Assembly (NCBI GenBank): GCA_046346965.1
Contig: JAXMHB010000023.1
Span: forward strand, 1 to 48,273
Origin: JAXMHB01 sp046346965
Lineage (GTDB): Bacteria > Pseudomonadota > Gammaproteobacteria > Xanthomonadales > SZUA-5
DNA: 48,273 bases
Direction of reading: 5' to 3'
In this document: piece by piece, positions 16,607 to 24,376 of the stretch
How positions within the stretch are numbered: the stretch's first letter is position 1
Layout of the letters: each line of letters opens with the position of its first letter
Made by a program: the position numbers and the translations under genes
The notes under the pieces: generated by a model
Told to the model about the DNA's origin: nothing
Seen by the model: the letters and a program-made list of their open reading frames with translations, nothing else
Databases searched by the model: none

Positions 16607-17887
16607 TCAGTCGCGCGCCAGGGCTTTGTGGCCGATGTCGTCGCGGCAGAACATGCCGGGCCAGCGGATGCTGTCGATGCGCTGATACGCGAGTCGGCGC
16701 GCTTGTTTGAGGTCCTGACCGAGGGCGCAGACGGTCAGTACGCGGCCGCCGTCGGTGACGGCCTCGCCATCGACCAGCCGTGTACCGGCATGGAAGACCT
16801 TGACCTCGGGCATCTGCGTGACCGACAGACCCTCGATCACATCGCCCTTGCGCACGCTGGCCGGATAGCCTTCGGCCGCCAGCACCACGCCGACCGCCGG
16901 GCGCGGGTCCCAGCGGACCTCGGCATGGGCGAGCGCGCCGTCGAGCGCCGCCTCGATCAGGTCGACCAGATCCGACTGCAGCCGCAGCATGATCGGCTGG
17001 GTCTCCGGATCGCCAAAGCGCACATTGAACTCCAGCACCTTGCTGTTGCCATCGGCGTCGATCATCAGGCCAGCGTAGAGAAATCCGGTGAACGGTGCGC
17101 CTTCGGCGCGCATGCCGGCGAGCGTCGGCTCGATCACTGTGCGGCGCACGCGTTCATCCACCGCGGCCGTAACCACCGGCGCTGGCGAGTAGGCGCCCAT
17201 GCCGCCGGTGTTGGGCCCGAGATCGCCACTGTCGCGGCGCTTGTGGTCCTGCGAGGTGGCCATCGCGACATAGTGCTGGCCGTCGGCGATCACGATGTAG
17301 CTGGCTTCCTCGCCGACCAGGAATTCCTCGATCACCACCCGGCTGCCGGCAGCGCCCAGGCTGCCGCCGCCCAGCATGTCTTCCAGCGCGGCCTCGGCCT
17401 CGGCCAGCGTCATCGCCACCACCACGCCTTTGCCGGCCGCCAGTCCGTCGGCTTTGACGACGATCGGCGCGCCGTGCGCGCGCACGTGGGCGAGCGCGGC
17501 GTCGAGTTCGGTAAACACGCCGTAGTGCGCGGTGGGAATCGCGTGGCGCGCCAGGAAATGCTTGGTGAAGGCCTTGGAGGCCTCCAGCTGCGCGGCCGCC
17601 TGACTGGGGCCGAAGCAGCGCAGGCCAGCGGCGCTGAAGCGATCGACGATCCCGAGCGACAGCGGCGCCTCGGGGCCGACCACGGTCAGATCGACGCGCT
17701 CCTCGCGCGCCAGCGCCAGCAGCGCCTCGATGTCGGTGGCGGCGATCGGCACATTGCGCATGCCGGGCTCCATCGCAGTGCCGGCATTGCCAGGCGCCAG
17801 CAGGATCTCGCGCACCCGCGGCGACTGCCGAATCCGCCACGCCAGCGCATGCTCACGCCCACCACCGCCGACCACCAGCACCTTCAT
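16607..17887 (-). CDS. purD: Phosphoribosylamine-glycine ligase
   Basis: A 426-aa ATP-grasp enzyme, close to the 429 residues of E. coli PurD. It joins phosphoribosylamine and glycine in the second step of purine synthesis. Motifs: MKVLVVGGGGREHALAWR at the start, GPEAPLSLGIVDR, KADGLAAGKGVVVA, GPNTGGMGAYSPAP, and NVRFGDPETQ near the metal site. The start at MKVLVVGG is clear although the frame extends 126 bases further. It follows the efflux operon on the same strand after 73 bases, with a GC-rich hairpin between. Confidence 0.97.
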   Translation of the reverse strand: MKVLVVGGGGREHALAWRIRQSPRVREILLAPGNAGTAMEPGMRNVPIAATDIEALLALAREERVDLTVVGPEAPLSLGIVDRFSAAGLRCFGPSQAAAQLEASKAFTKHFLARHAIPTAHYGVFTELDAALAHVRAHGAPIVVKADGLAAGKGVVVAMTLAEAEAALEDMLGGGSLGAAGSRVVIEEFLVGEEASYIVIADGQHYVAMATSQDHKRRDSGDLGPNTGGMGAYSPAPVVTAAVDERVRRTVIEPTLAGMRAEGAPFTGFLYAGLMIDADGNSKVLEFNVRFGDPETQPIMLRLQSDLVDLIEAALDGALAHAEVRWDPRPAVGVVLAAEGYPASVRKGDVIEGLSVTQMPEVKVFHAGTRLVDGEAVTDGGRVLTVCALGQDLKQARRLAYQRIDSIRWPGMFCRDDIGHKALARD

Positions 17888-17929
17888 CGCGCACCCGACC
17901 GCCTGCCCAGAATGGCTGCGGAGCATAGC

Positions 17930-17950
17930 GAGCGCCGCGGGGCGGCGCTC
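17930..17950 (-). terminator. GC-rich hairpin between RND gene and purD
   Basis: GAGCGCCGC and GCGGCGCTC form a perfect 9-bp stem with a GGG loop, 10 bases after the RND stop. No T-rich tract follows on the minus strand, so it may be a weak or Rho-assisted terminator, or only an mRNA-stabilising hairpin. Confidence 0.4.
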
Positions 17951-17960
17951 GCCGCCGTGC

Positions 17961-20900
17961 TCAGGCCAGCGCGACCGCCGGCGCCGGGGCCGGCGCGCGC
18001 TCGCACAGCGCATCCTGCAGCGTCGGCGGCAGCAGCTTGTACATCACCGGCGTCACCAGCCGTGCCAGCACGGTGGAGGAAATCAGGCCACCGATGATCA
18101 CCCAGGCCATCGGCGAGTACATGCCGACTTGCTGCACCGCCAGCGGCAGCAGGCCGCCGATGGCGGTAGCGCTGGTCAGCAAAATCGGCAGGAAACGCAC
18201 CTCGCCGGCGCGTTCCACCGCCTCGTCGATGCTGAGCCCTTCCAGCCGCAGCTGATTGGTAAAGTCGACCAGCAGGATGGAGTTCTTGATCTCGATGCCG
18301 ATCAGCGCGATGAAACCGATCATCGCCGTGAACGACAGGCTGTAGCCGGACAGGAATAGCGCGACCAGACCACCGAGCACGCCGAGCGGAATCACCGTGG
18401 CCACGATCAGCGTCGAGCGGAAGCTGCCGAACTCCAGCACCAGCACCGCCAGAATACCGAACACCGCCACCAGCACCGCGGCGCCCAGCCCAGCGAAGCT
18501 CTCGGCGCGGCTCTCGACCTCGCCCGCCGCTTCAAAGCGGTAGCCGCGCGGCCATTCCATCGCCTCCAGCTGCGCGAGCACGGCGCTCGACACCTTGTCG
18601 GTGATGTAGCCGGTCTGGGTGAAAGCGGTCACGATCACCGTGCGCTCGCGGTTGTAGCGCTGGATCTGCGAGGGCGAGCGGTCGAACTCGAGCTTGGCCA
18701 GCTGCGCCGCCGGCAGCATCGCGCCCGAGGCCGAGGGCACGCGCACTTGATCGAGCTGATCCAGCGTCGGCCGGCCATCGATCGGCGTGCGCACGACGAT
18801 GTCGTAACTCTCGCCATCGGACTCGCGGAAATCACCGGCGTCGACGCCGCTGACCGCCAGCCGCACCGAGCGATCGAAGTCCACGCTGGCCACGCCGAGC
18901 AGCGAGGCCTTTTCGGCATCCAGATTGAGCTTGAGATCGGTGCGATCCAGGCGCAGCGGATTGTCCACATCGCGCGTGCCCGGCGTCGCCTTGACGATCT
19001 GCTCGACCTCGCCGGCCAGCCGCTTGAGCACATCGAGATCGCTGCCGAGCACGCGGATGGCGATCGGCGCGTCGATCGGCGGGCCGTTCTCGAACTCCTT
19101 GATGACGATGCGCGCATTCGGGTACTCGCGCAGCGTCAGCCGCAGTCGATCGAGAAAGGCCGGCGTCGAGTCGGGGTCGTAGTGTTTGACCTGCGCATAC
19201 ACCTCGGCCAGGTTCGAGGATTGCTCGGCCGGGATGATGTTGTAGTAAATCTTCGGATTGCCCTTGCCGAGGTTGCTGAACCAGAGATCGATCTCCTCGT
19301 GCTTGCCAAGTTCTGCCTCGACGAAGCGCAGCGCGCGGTCGGTCTCCTCGATGCTGGAGCCATTCGGCGTGGTGATGGTGATCAGGAACTGCGGCGTGTC
19401 GGCCTTCGGGAACAGGCTGAAGCCAACCACCGGCACCAGCCCCAGCGAGAGCACAAACAGGCCGAGGGCGCCGAACACGGTGGTCTTCGGCCGCGCCAGC
19501 GCAAAATGCAGCAACGGGCGGTAGAAGCGGTGGATGCCGCGCATCACCGCCTGGAGCAGCCGATTGCCCTCGGCGGGCTCGTGGCGCGGCAGGATGCGGC
19601 TGGCCAGGAAGGGAATGATGGTGATCGCGACGATCAGCGAGGCGATCACCGTCAGCACCACCGCCATCGGCAGCACGCGGATGAACTGTCCGGCGGTGCC
19701 GGGCAGCGCCAGCAGCGGCAGGAAGGCAAACAGCAAGGTGCCGGTGCAGCCGAGGATGGCGACGAAGATCTGCTTGGTGGCCTCGACCGCCGCGCGCTCG
19801 CGGCTGTGGCCCTCGCGCAGGAAGCGGGCGATGTTCTCGACGACGACGATCGAGTCATCGACCAGCAAACCGAGGGCGACGACGAATCCGGCAATCGACA
19901 GCTGATTCAGCGAGTAGCCAATTGCGTACAGGCCCGCCAGACCCATCGCCAGCGACAGCGGTATCGAGATCATCACCAGACTGGCGGCGCGCAGGCCGAG
20001 CGGCAGCAGCGTCAACGCCACCAGCGCAATGGCGATGACGAAGTCGGTGCCAAGGCGATTCAAGCGGTTGCCGACGTTCTCGCTCTGGCGGAAGCCGCGC
20101 TCCAAATGCACGCGCGCCGGCAGGCCGGCCTCGAAGCGATCCAGCGCGGCATCGATGCGCGCCTGCATCTCGAAGATGTTGACGCCGTCTTTCTGATTGG
20201 CGGTCACAAACACCGCGCGCTGGCCGCTGAAACGGCCCAAATAGCGCTGTTCCGCCGTATCCCAGCTGACTTCCGCGACATCGCGCACGCGCACGGTGCG
20301 GCCCTCGGCGGCGTTGACGACGGTCGCACGCACCTGATCCAGCGAGGTGTAGGCGCCCGAGGTCTTCAGCGAGAAGCTGCGCGGGCCGACATCAATACTG
20401 CCGGCCGGGATGTTGGCGTTGTCGGACTGGATGGCCTGCACCACCTGCCCCGGCGTCAGCCCGAGTTCGGCAATGCGCTTCAGATCGAGCGCGACGCGGA
20501 GCTCGCGCTCCGGGATCGCCCAGGATTCAGCGGTACGGATGCCGGGCAGCGTCTTCAGCGTGTCCTTGAGCTCGCGCGCCAGCGTCTGCAGCTCGGCATA
20601 GGGCGCGTCCTCGCTGACCAGCGCCATCTGCACGATGTTGACCAGGCCGGGGTTGACCTTGCGGATCTCGAGCTTGACGATCTCGGCCGGCAGATCGGGA
20701 CGCAAGGCATTGATTTCGCGAACGATCTCCTCGTACTTGCGCTCCACATCGACGCCCGCGATGAACTCCGGCACCACCACCGACAGGCCGTCGGAGCTGG
20801 TCGAATCGATGCGCTTGATGTCATCGAGCTCGGCCAGCCGATCCTCGATCGGCTTGCTGACCAGGCGTTCCATCTCGACCGGATCGCCGCCCGGCAGGAT

Positions 20901-21047
20901 GGTGGAGATGACGAAGGCGGGGATCGGAAAGTAAGGATCTTCCGAGCGCGCAATGCTGTTGAAGCTGTAGAGGCCAAGCGCGATCAGCCCGAGAAAGGCG
21001 ATCAGCGTGAACGGGTAACGCTTGATGGGAAACTCGAGGAAGGACAT
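17961..21047 (-). CDS. RND-family efflux pump inner-membrane protein
   Basis: A 1028-aa AcrB/MexB-like transporter that uses the proton gradient to drive efflux. It starts SFLEFPIKRYPFTLIAFL, with the first membrane helix at 12-30, two large periplasmic loops (about 35-330 and 555-860), and helix bundles at 335-535 and 860-1010. The proton-relay helix shows VALGLLVDDSIVVVENIARF; Asp-Asp here corresponds to the essential aspartate pair of TM4. GIEIKNSILLVDF lies in TM10-11. The sequence groups better with generic or multidrug HAE1-like pumps than heavy-metal CusA types, but the substrate cannot be read off. It is the last gene of the tetR-tolC-adaptor-pump operon, 35 bases after the adaptor. 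Confidence 0.94.
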   Translation of the reverse strand: MSFLEFPIKRYPFTLIAFLGLIALGLYSFNSIARSEDPYFPIPAFVISTILPGGDPVEMERLVSKPIEDRLAELDDIKRIDSTSSDGLSVVVPEFIAGVDVERKYEEIVREINALRPDLPAEIVKLEIRKVNPGLVNIVQMALVSEDAPYAELQTLARELKDTLKTLPGIRTAESWAIPERELRVALDLKRIAELGLTPGQVVQAIQSDNANIPAGSIDVGPRSFSLKTSGAYTSLDQVRATVVNAAEGRTVRVRDVAEVSWDTAEQRYLGRFSGQRAVFVTANQKDGVNIFEMQARIDAALDRFEAGLPARVHLERGFRQSENVGNRLNRLGTDFVIAIALVALTLLPLGLRAASLVMISIPLSLAMGLAGLYAIGYSLNQLSIAGFVVALGLLVDDSIVVVENIARFLREGHSRERAAVEATKQIFVAILGCTGTLLFAFLPLLALPGTAGQFIRVLPMAVVLTVIASLIVAITIIPFLASRILPRHEPAEGNRLLQAVMRGIHRFYRPLLHFALARPKTTVFGALGLFVLSLGLVPVVGFSLFPKADTPQFLITITTPNGSSIEETDRALRFVEAELGKHEEIDLWFSNLGKGNPKIYYNIIPAEQSSNLAEVYAQVKHYDPDSTPAFLDRLRLTLREYPNARIVIKEFENGPPIDAPIAIRVLGSDLDVLKRLAGEVEQIVKATPGTRDVDNPLRLDRTDLKLNLDAEKASLLGVASVDFDRSVRLAVSGVDAGDFRESDGESYDIVVRTPIDGRPTLDQLDQVRVPSASGAMLPAAQLAKLEFDRSPSQIQRYNRERTVIVTAFTQTGYITDKVSSAVLAQLEAMEWPRGYRFEAAGEVESRAESFAGLGAAVLVAVFGILAVLVLEFGSFRSTLIVATVIPLGVLGGLVALFLSGYSLSFTAMIGFIALIGIEIKNSILLVDFTNQLRLEGLSIDEAVERAGEVRFLPILLTSATAIGGLLPLAVQQVGMYSPMAWVIIGGLISSTVLARLVTPVMYKLLPPTLQDALCERAPAPAPAVALA

Positions 21048-21082
21048 GGCGGACTCGTGGGCGGCGTGGGCGGCGTACCGGC

Positions 21083-22129
21083 TCAGCGTTCGATCAGGCG
21101 GACTTTCTTGCCGTCCTCGACATAGGCGGCGCCTTCGGTGACCACGCTGGCGCCAACCTCCAGGCCGGCGGCGAGCGCGACCCGATCGTCGTCGATGAAG
21201 GCGATGTCCACCGCCTGCCGGTGCACGCGGCTGTCGGCGCGGTCGTAGACAAACACGCTGGCGCGCTGACGATCGCCCTCGAGAATCGCGGCGATCGGCA
21301 CCTGCACGCGGGTGCTGGCGCCGGCGGTGGCCGGCGTCAGCGCCAGCCGCGCCACCAGACCGCTGCGCAGGCGCGCATCCTGCCCCGCCAGCGCCAGCTC
21401 CACATCGAACATGCCGGTGCGCGCATCGGCCGCCGCCGGCAGGCGGGTCACCCGCGCGTTCAGGCGCTCACCCGGCAGCGCGTCGAAGCGCACCTCGGCG
21501 GCGTCACCCAGCGCCAGTTGCACCACGTCGCGGTCGGCCAGACTCGCTTTCAGCACATAGCCACCGTCTGCACTGCCGAGCACCAGCACCGGCGCGCCCG
21601 GTGCCACCGTCTCGCGCGCCTCGGCCAGCTTGCGCAGTACCACGCCGTCGCTGGGGGCGGTGATCACCGCGTACTCGCGGTTGAAGCGCGTGGCCTTGAC
21701 CGCCTGCGCGGCGATATCGCGCTGGGTGGTCAGATCCTGCAGGGCCTCCAGCGGGATCACCTGCTCCCGATACAGCCGCTGGCCGCGCTCCAGATCGCGC
21801 TCGGCCTTGGCCAGCAGTTGGCGCGACTGCTCCACCTGGCTGCCGATCTCGGCGAGTTCCAGCTCGGCCAGCACCTGGCCAGCCTGCACCTGGCTGCCCT
21901 CATCGACGGCGATGCGCGCAATCACGCCGCCGATCTTGAACGCCAGCCGCATCTCGTCCTGGTGCGCCAGCACCGCGGTGGTCCGGATCGCCGGAGCGCC
22001 GGGCCCTTGCTCGGCCTGCGCCACGCGGATCGGCACCAGTCGCTCGGCCTCCGGCTGCACCGCACTGTCGCCGTTGGAGCAGGCCGCGAGCACCAGCGTG
22101 GCGGCGGCCAATATCGTCCTGCGGATCAT
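21083..22129 (-). CDS. RND efflux periplasmic adaptor lipoprotein
   Basis: A 348-aa membrane-fusion protein. The signal peptide MIRRTILAAATLVLAAC ends in the lipobox LAAC (Cys17), so it is a lipoprotein. The split lipoyl/barrel-sandwich domain is IGGVIARIAVDEGSQVQAGQVLAELE and VITAPSDGVVLRKLAEARETVAPGAPVL, with a coiled-coil hairpin between (SRQLLAKAERDLERGQRLYREQ). A beta-barrel and membrane-proximal domain follow. The ATG is preceded by AAGGA on the coding strand. A longer frame upstream lacks a sensible N-terminus. It bridges the RND pump (downstream) and the TolC-like factor (upstream, 37 bases). Confidence 0.94.
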   Translation of the reverse strand: MIRRTILAAATLVLAACSNGDSAVQPEAERLVPIRVAQAEQGPGAPAIRTTAVLAHQDEMRLAFKIGGVIARIAVDEGSQVQAGQVLAELELAEIGSQVEQSRQLLAKAERDLERGQRLYREQVIPLEALQDLTTQRDIAAQAVKATRFNREYAVITAPSDGVVLRKLAEARETVAPGAPVLVLGSADGGYVLKASLADRDVVQLALGDAAEVRFDALPGERLNARVTRLPAAADARTGMFDVELALAGQDARLRSGLVARLALTPATAGASTRVQVPIAAILEGDRQRASVFVYDRADSRVHRQAVDIAFIDDDRVALAAGLEVGASVVTEGAAYVEDGKKVRLIER

Positions 22130-22166
22130 CGTCGTCGTCCTTCTTGCAGTATGTCGGGGGTGCCGC

Positions 22167-23588
22167 TCAGCTGCTGCCGAGCGCGGCGCGCAGTTCCGCC
22201 AGCCGCACCAGCACATCGAAGCGGGTCAGATTGAGATTGAGTTCGGCGCCGGTCAGCGTGGTGCGCGCGTCGATGAACTCGACCTGCGCGATCGAGCCGG
22301 CATCGCGCTTGCGCGCGGCGATACGAAAGGCCTCCGCCGCCGCCTGCTGACGCGCCGCGGCGGTCTGCAGCGAGGCGCGCACGGTGCGCAGCCGATCGGC
22401 GGCCTGGCGCACCTGCAGCTTGATCTGCAGCCGCACGTCCTCGGCCTGGTGCTCGGCGCGCTCACGCTGCGCACCGGCGGCCTGCACCCGGCTGCGGCGC
22501 TGGCCAAAATCGGCCAGCCGCCAGTCCAGCACCAGCGAGGCCATGGCGTAGTTCTGGCCGGGGCCAAAGCCGTAGTCCTCGCCCTGGATGCCGGCATCCA
22601 AGGCAAAGGCCAGCGTCGGCAGATAGCTGGCGCGTTCCAGTGCCACCGCGGCGCCGGCCGCGCGCACCGAGGCATCCAGCTGCAGCAGCTCGGCGCGTCC
22701 GCGCTCGGCGGTCTGCTCCAGCTTGCCGTCATCGAGGCGCTCCAGGCTCAGGCCCAAGGCTGCCAGCCGCTGCTGCACATAGCCTTCGGGATCCGGCGAG
22801 GCAGTCGCCTCGATCTCCGCATCCAGCGGCCGATTCAGCAGGAAATTGAAGTAGTTGCGCGCCAACGTAACGCTGTTGTCGGCGTCTAGCTGCTGCTGCT
22901 CGACCGCCAGCACCTCGGCCTCGGCGCGCAGCACTTGATCGCGCGTGATCTTGCCGTTCTCGTGCAACACGCGATTGACGCGCAGGTTCTCGTTGAGCAG
23001 CTCGCGGCTGGCCTCGACGATGCGCAGCGCCTCGCGGGCGCGCAGCCAGTCGAGGTAAGCCACCTCGATATCGCGCTCGAGCGTGCGCTCGTAGGCGGCG
23101 CGCGCCGCAGCGCTGGCCGCGTGTCCGGCTTCGGCCGCCTCTATGCCGGCGGCAATGGCCGGTGCATAGAGCGGCTGCGTCAGACTCAGCTTGGTGTCCT
23201 GCTCGCGCTCGCGCAGAAAAGCGATCTGCTGATTGTCGATGTCGGTGAAGCGCGCCGGCTGTCCCTGCGCCTGCAGCAGCTCGTTCAGCGTGCGATAGGC
23301 CGGATTGACCAGATCACCGACCGGCAGCGGCTGCGTGCGACCACCATCGGCGCGCGAGTAGCGCGCGCTCAGCGACACGCTGGGGCGATAGCGGGCACGC
23401 GCCTCGTCGAGCACCGCTTGCGCGCGCTCGACATCGGCACTGGCGGCTTGCAGCGCCAGATTGGAGCCGCGCCCGGCCTCCAGATAAGCCTGCACGCGCG
23501 CCGCATAGTCCTCGGCCCACAGCGGGCGCGCGAGCAGCAGAGCCAGGCACACTGTCATGAGTTTATAAAGAGTTGAATGCTTAGACAC
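22167..23588 (-). CDS. TolC-family outer-membrane efflux protein
   Basis: A 473-aa outer-membrane factor with two OEP repeats: ALQAASADVERAQAVLDEARARYRPSVSLSARYS in the first half, and LDWRLADFGQRRSRVQAAGAQRERAEHQAEDV in the second. A signal peptide ends near ARPLWA (residue 26). The longest frame starts at a GTG that lies inside a perfect palindrome, the probable TetR operator; an ATG at 23558 (residue 11) would give a normal signal peptide and is a fair alternative start. It is the first structural gene of the efflux operon, 45 bases after tetR, and forms the exit duct for the pump. Confidence 0.92.
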   Translation of the reverse strand: MSKHSTLYKLMTVCLALLLARPLWAEDYAARVQAYLEAGRGSNLALQAASADVERAQAVLDEARARYRPSVSLSARYSRADGGRTQPLPVGDLVNPAYRTLNELLQAQGQPARFTDIDNQQIAFLREREQDTKLSLTQPLYAPAIAAGIEAAEAGHAASAAARAAYERTLERDIEVAYLDWLRAREALRIVEASRELLNENLRVNRVLHENGKITRDQVLRAEAEVLAVEQQQLDADNSVTLARNYFNFLLNRPLDAEIEATASPDPEGYVQQRLAALGLSLERLDDGKLEQTAERGRAELLQLDASVRAAGAAVALERASYLPTLAFALDAGIQGEDYGFGPGQNYAMASLVLDWRLADFGQRRSRVQAAGAQRERAEHQAEDVRLQIKLQVRQAADRLRTVRASLQTAAARQQAAAEAFRIAARKRDAGSIAQVEFIDARTTLTGAELNLNLTRFDVLVRLAELRAALGSS

Positions 23589-23593
23589 GTGTC
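23584..23593. promoter_or_regulatory. Candidate TetR operator at the tolC-like start
   Basis: GACACGTGTC is a perfect 10-bp palindrome. With its flank the minus strand reads TTGACACGTGTCTAA, sharing the half-site TTGACAC/GTGTCAA with the palindrome before tetR. It covers the GTG start of the TolC-like gene, so a bound repressor would block transcription into the operon. If TTGACA also serves as a -35, the true start would be the ATG at 23558. Confidence 0.5.
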
Positions 23594-23633
23594 AAGTTCC
23601 GGTCAAAAAAAGGGGCAAATCCGCCACATCCAC

Positions 23634-24293
23634 TCATTCCGGCGCGCGCGCCAGCGGCGGCGCCATGCCAAAGGAGGCCATGCGCAGCGCGTGATCGACG
23701 ATCTGCTGCGTACTGATGCCGTCGGCAGCAAACATATTGGCCTTGGTCTGGGTCAGTTGAATGATCCCGTGCATGAAGCCCCACAGCGTCACCGAGGTCA
23801 GATAGGGGTTGCCGAGGTCGGGCCGAATGGTGCCATCGCGCATGCCGATCTCGATGCACTCGACCATGATCGAATGCACCCGATCACCGGCCAGCATGCA
23901 AGCAGCCTCGTTGCTCTCGGCCTCCACATGGGTCACTTCGTGCGCCTCGAAGCGCGCCAGCGCGCCAAAGTAGTGCGGCACTTCATGCGCAAATGCGACG
24001 TAGGCGCGCCCCAGCGCGGCGACTTTGTCGATGCCGCGCGCATGCCGCGCCGCGGCTTGCTCGAAACGCTCGCCGAGCAGGCGCAGCGCGCGTTCGCTGA
24101 TCGCGCAATGCAGGTCGAACTTGTCCTTGAAGTACACGTACACCAAGGCCCGCGACAAGCGCGCGCGGCGCGCCACCTGGTCGATGGTCAGCGCTTCCCA
24201 GTCGGACTCCAGCAACAACTGCTCGGCGGCGTCGACGATCTGCCGGCGACGCGCTTCTTTTTCTTCCTGACGACGTTCAGCGATGTAGTTCAT
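23634..24293 (-). CDS. TetR-family transcriptional regulator of the efflux operon
   Basis: A 219-aa regulator starting at MNYIAERRQEEKEARRRQI. The DNA-binding domain is at residues 15-62, with the helix-turn-helix LTIDQVARRARLSRALVYVYFKDKFDL. The larger C-terminal ligand domain is all helical (ALARFEAHEVTHVEAESNEAA). The frame extends 30 bases further, but that start would lie inside the operator. It is transcribed ahead of, and in the same direction as, the efflux genes, and palindromes with the same half-site flank both sides. The usual mode is repression relieved by a pump substrate; the ligand is unknown. Confidence 0.92.
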   Translation of the reverse strand: MNYIAERRQEEKEARRRQIVDAAEQLLLESDWEALTIDQVARRARLSRALVYVYFKDKFDLHCAISERALRLLGERFEQAAARHARGIDKVAALGRAYVAFAHEVPHYFGALARFEAHEVTHVEAESNEAACMLAGDRVHSIMVECIEIGMRDGTIRPDLGNPYLTSVTLWGFMHGIIQLTQTKANMFAADGISTQQIVDHALRMASFGMAPPLARAPE

Positions 24294-24315
24294 GGGGCGA
24301 GACGATAGCCTTGCT

Positions 24316-24332
24316 ATTGACACTGTGTCAAT
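24316..24332. promoter_or_regulatory. Candidate TetR operator and promoter of tetR
   Basis: ATTGACACTGTGTCAAT is a perfect inverted repeat of 8 bp around a central T, 22 bases before the tetR ATG. On the minus strand it contains a consensus -35 (TTGACA), and TATCGT follows 18 bases later as a possible -10. Binding here would occlude the -35, fitting autorepression. Confidence 0.65.
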
Positions 24333-24376
24333 GGATATCCAGCTGTGCGATGCATGCAGCGCGAAGGGCGGCGCCC

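Noticed and set aside
18747..21125. A 792-codon plus-strand frame opposite the RND pump gene
   Set aside because: The minus-strand RND protein is complete and conserved. The antisense product is His/Arg/Asp-rich and has no recognisable family.
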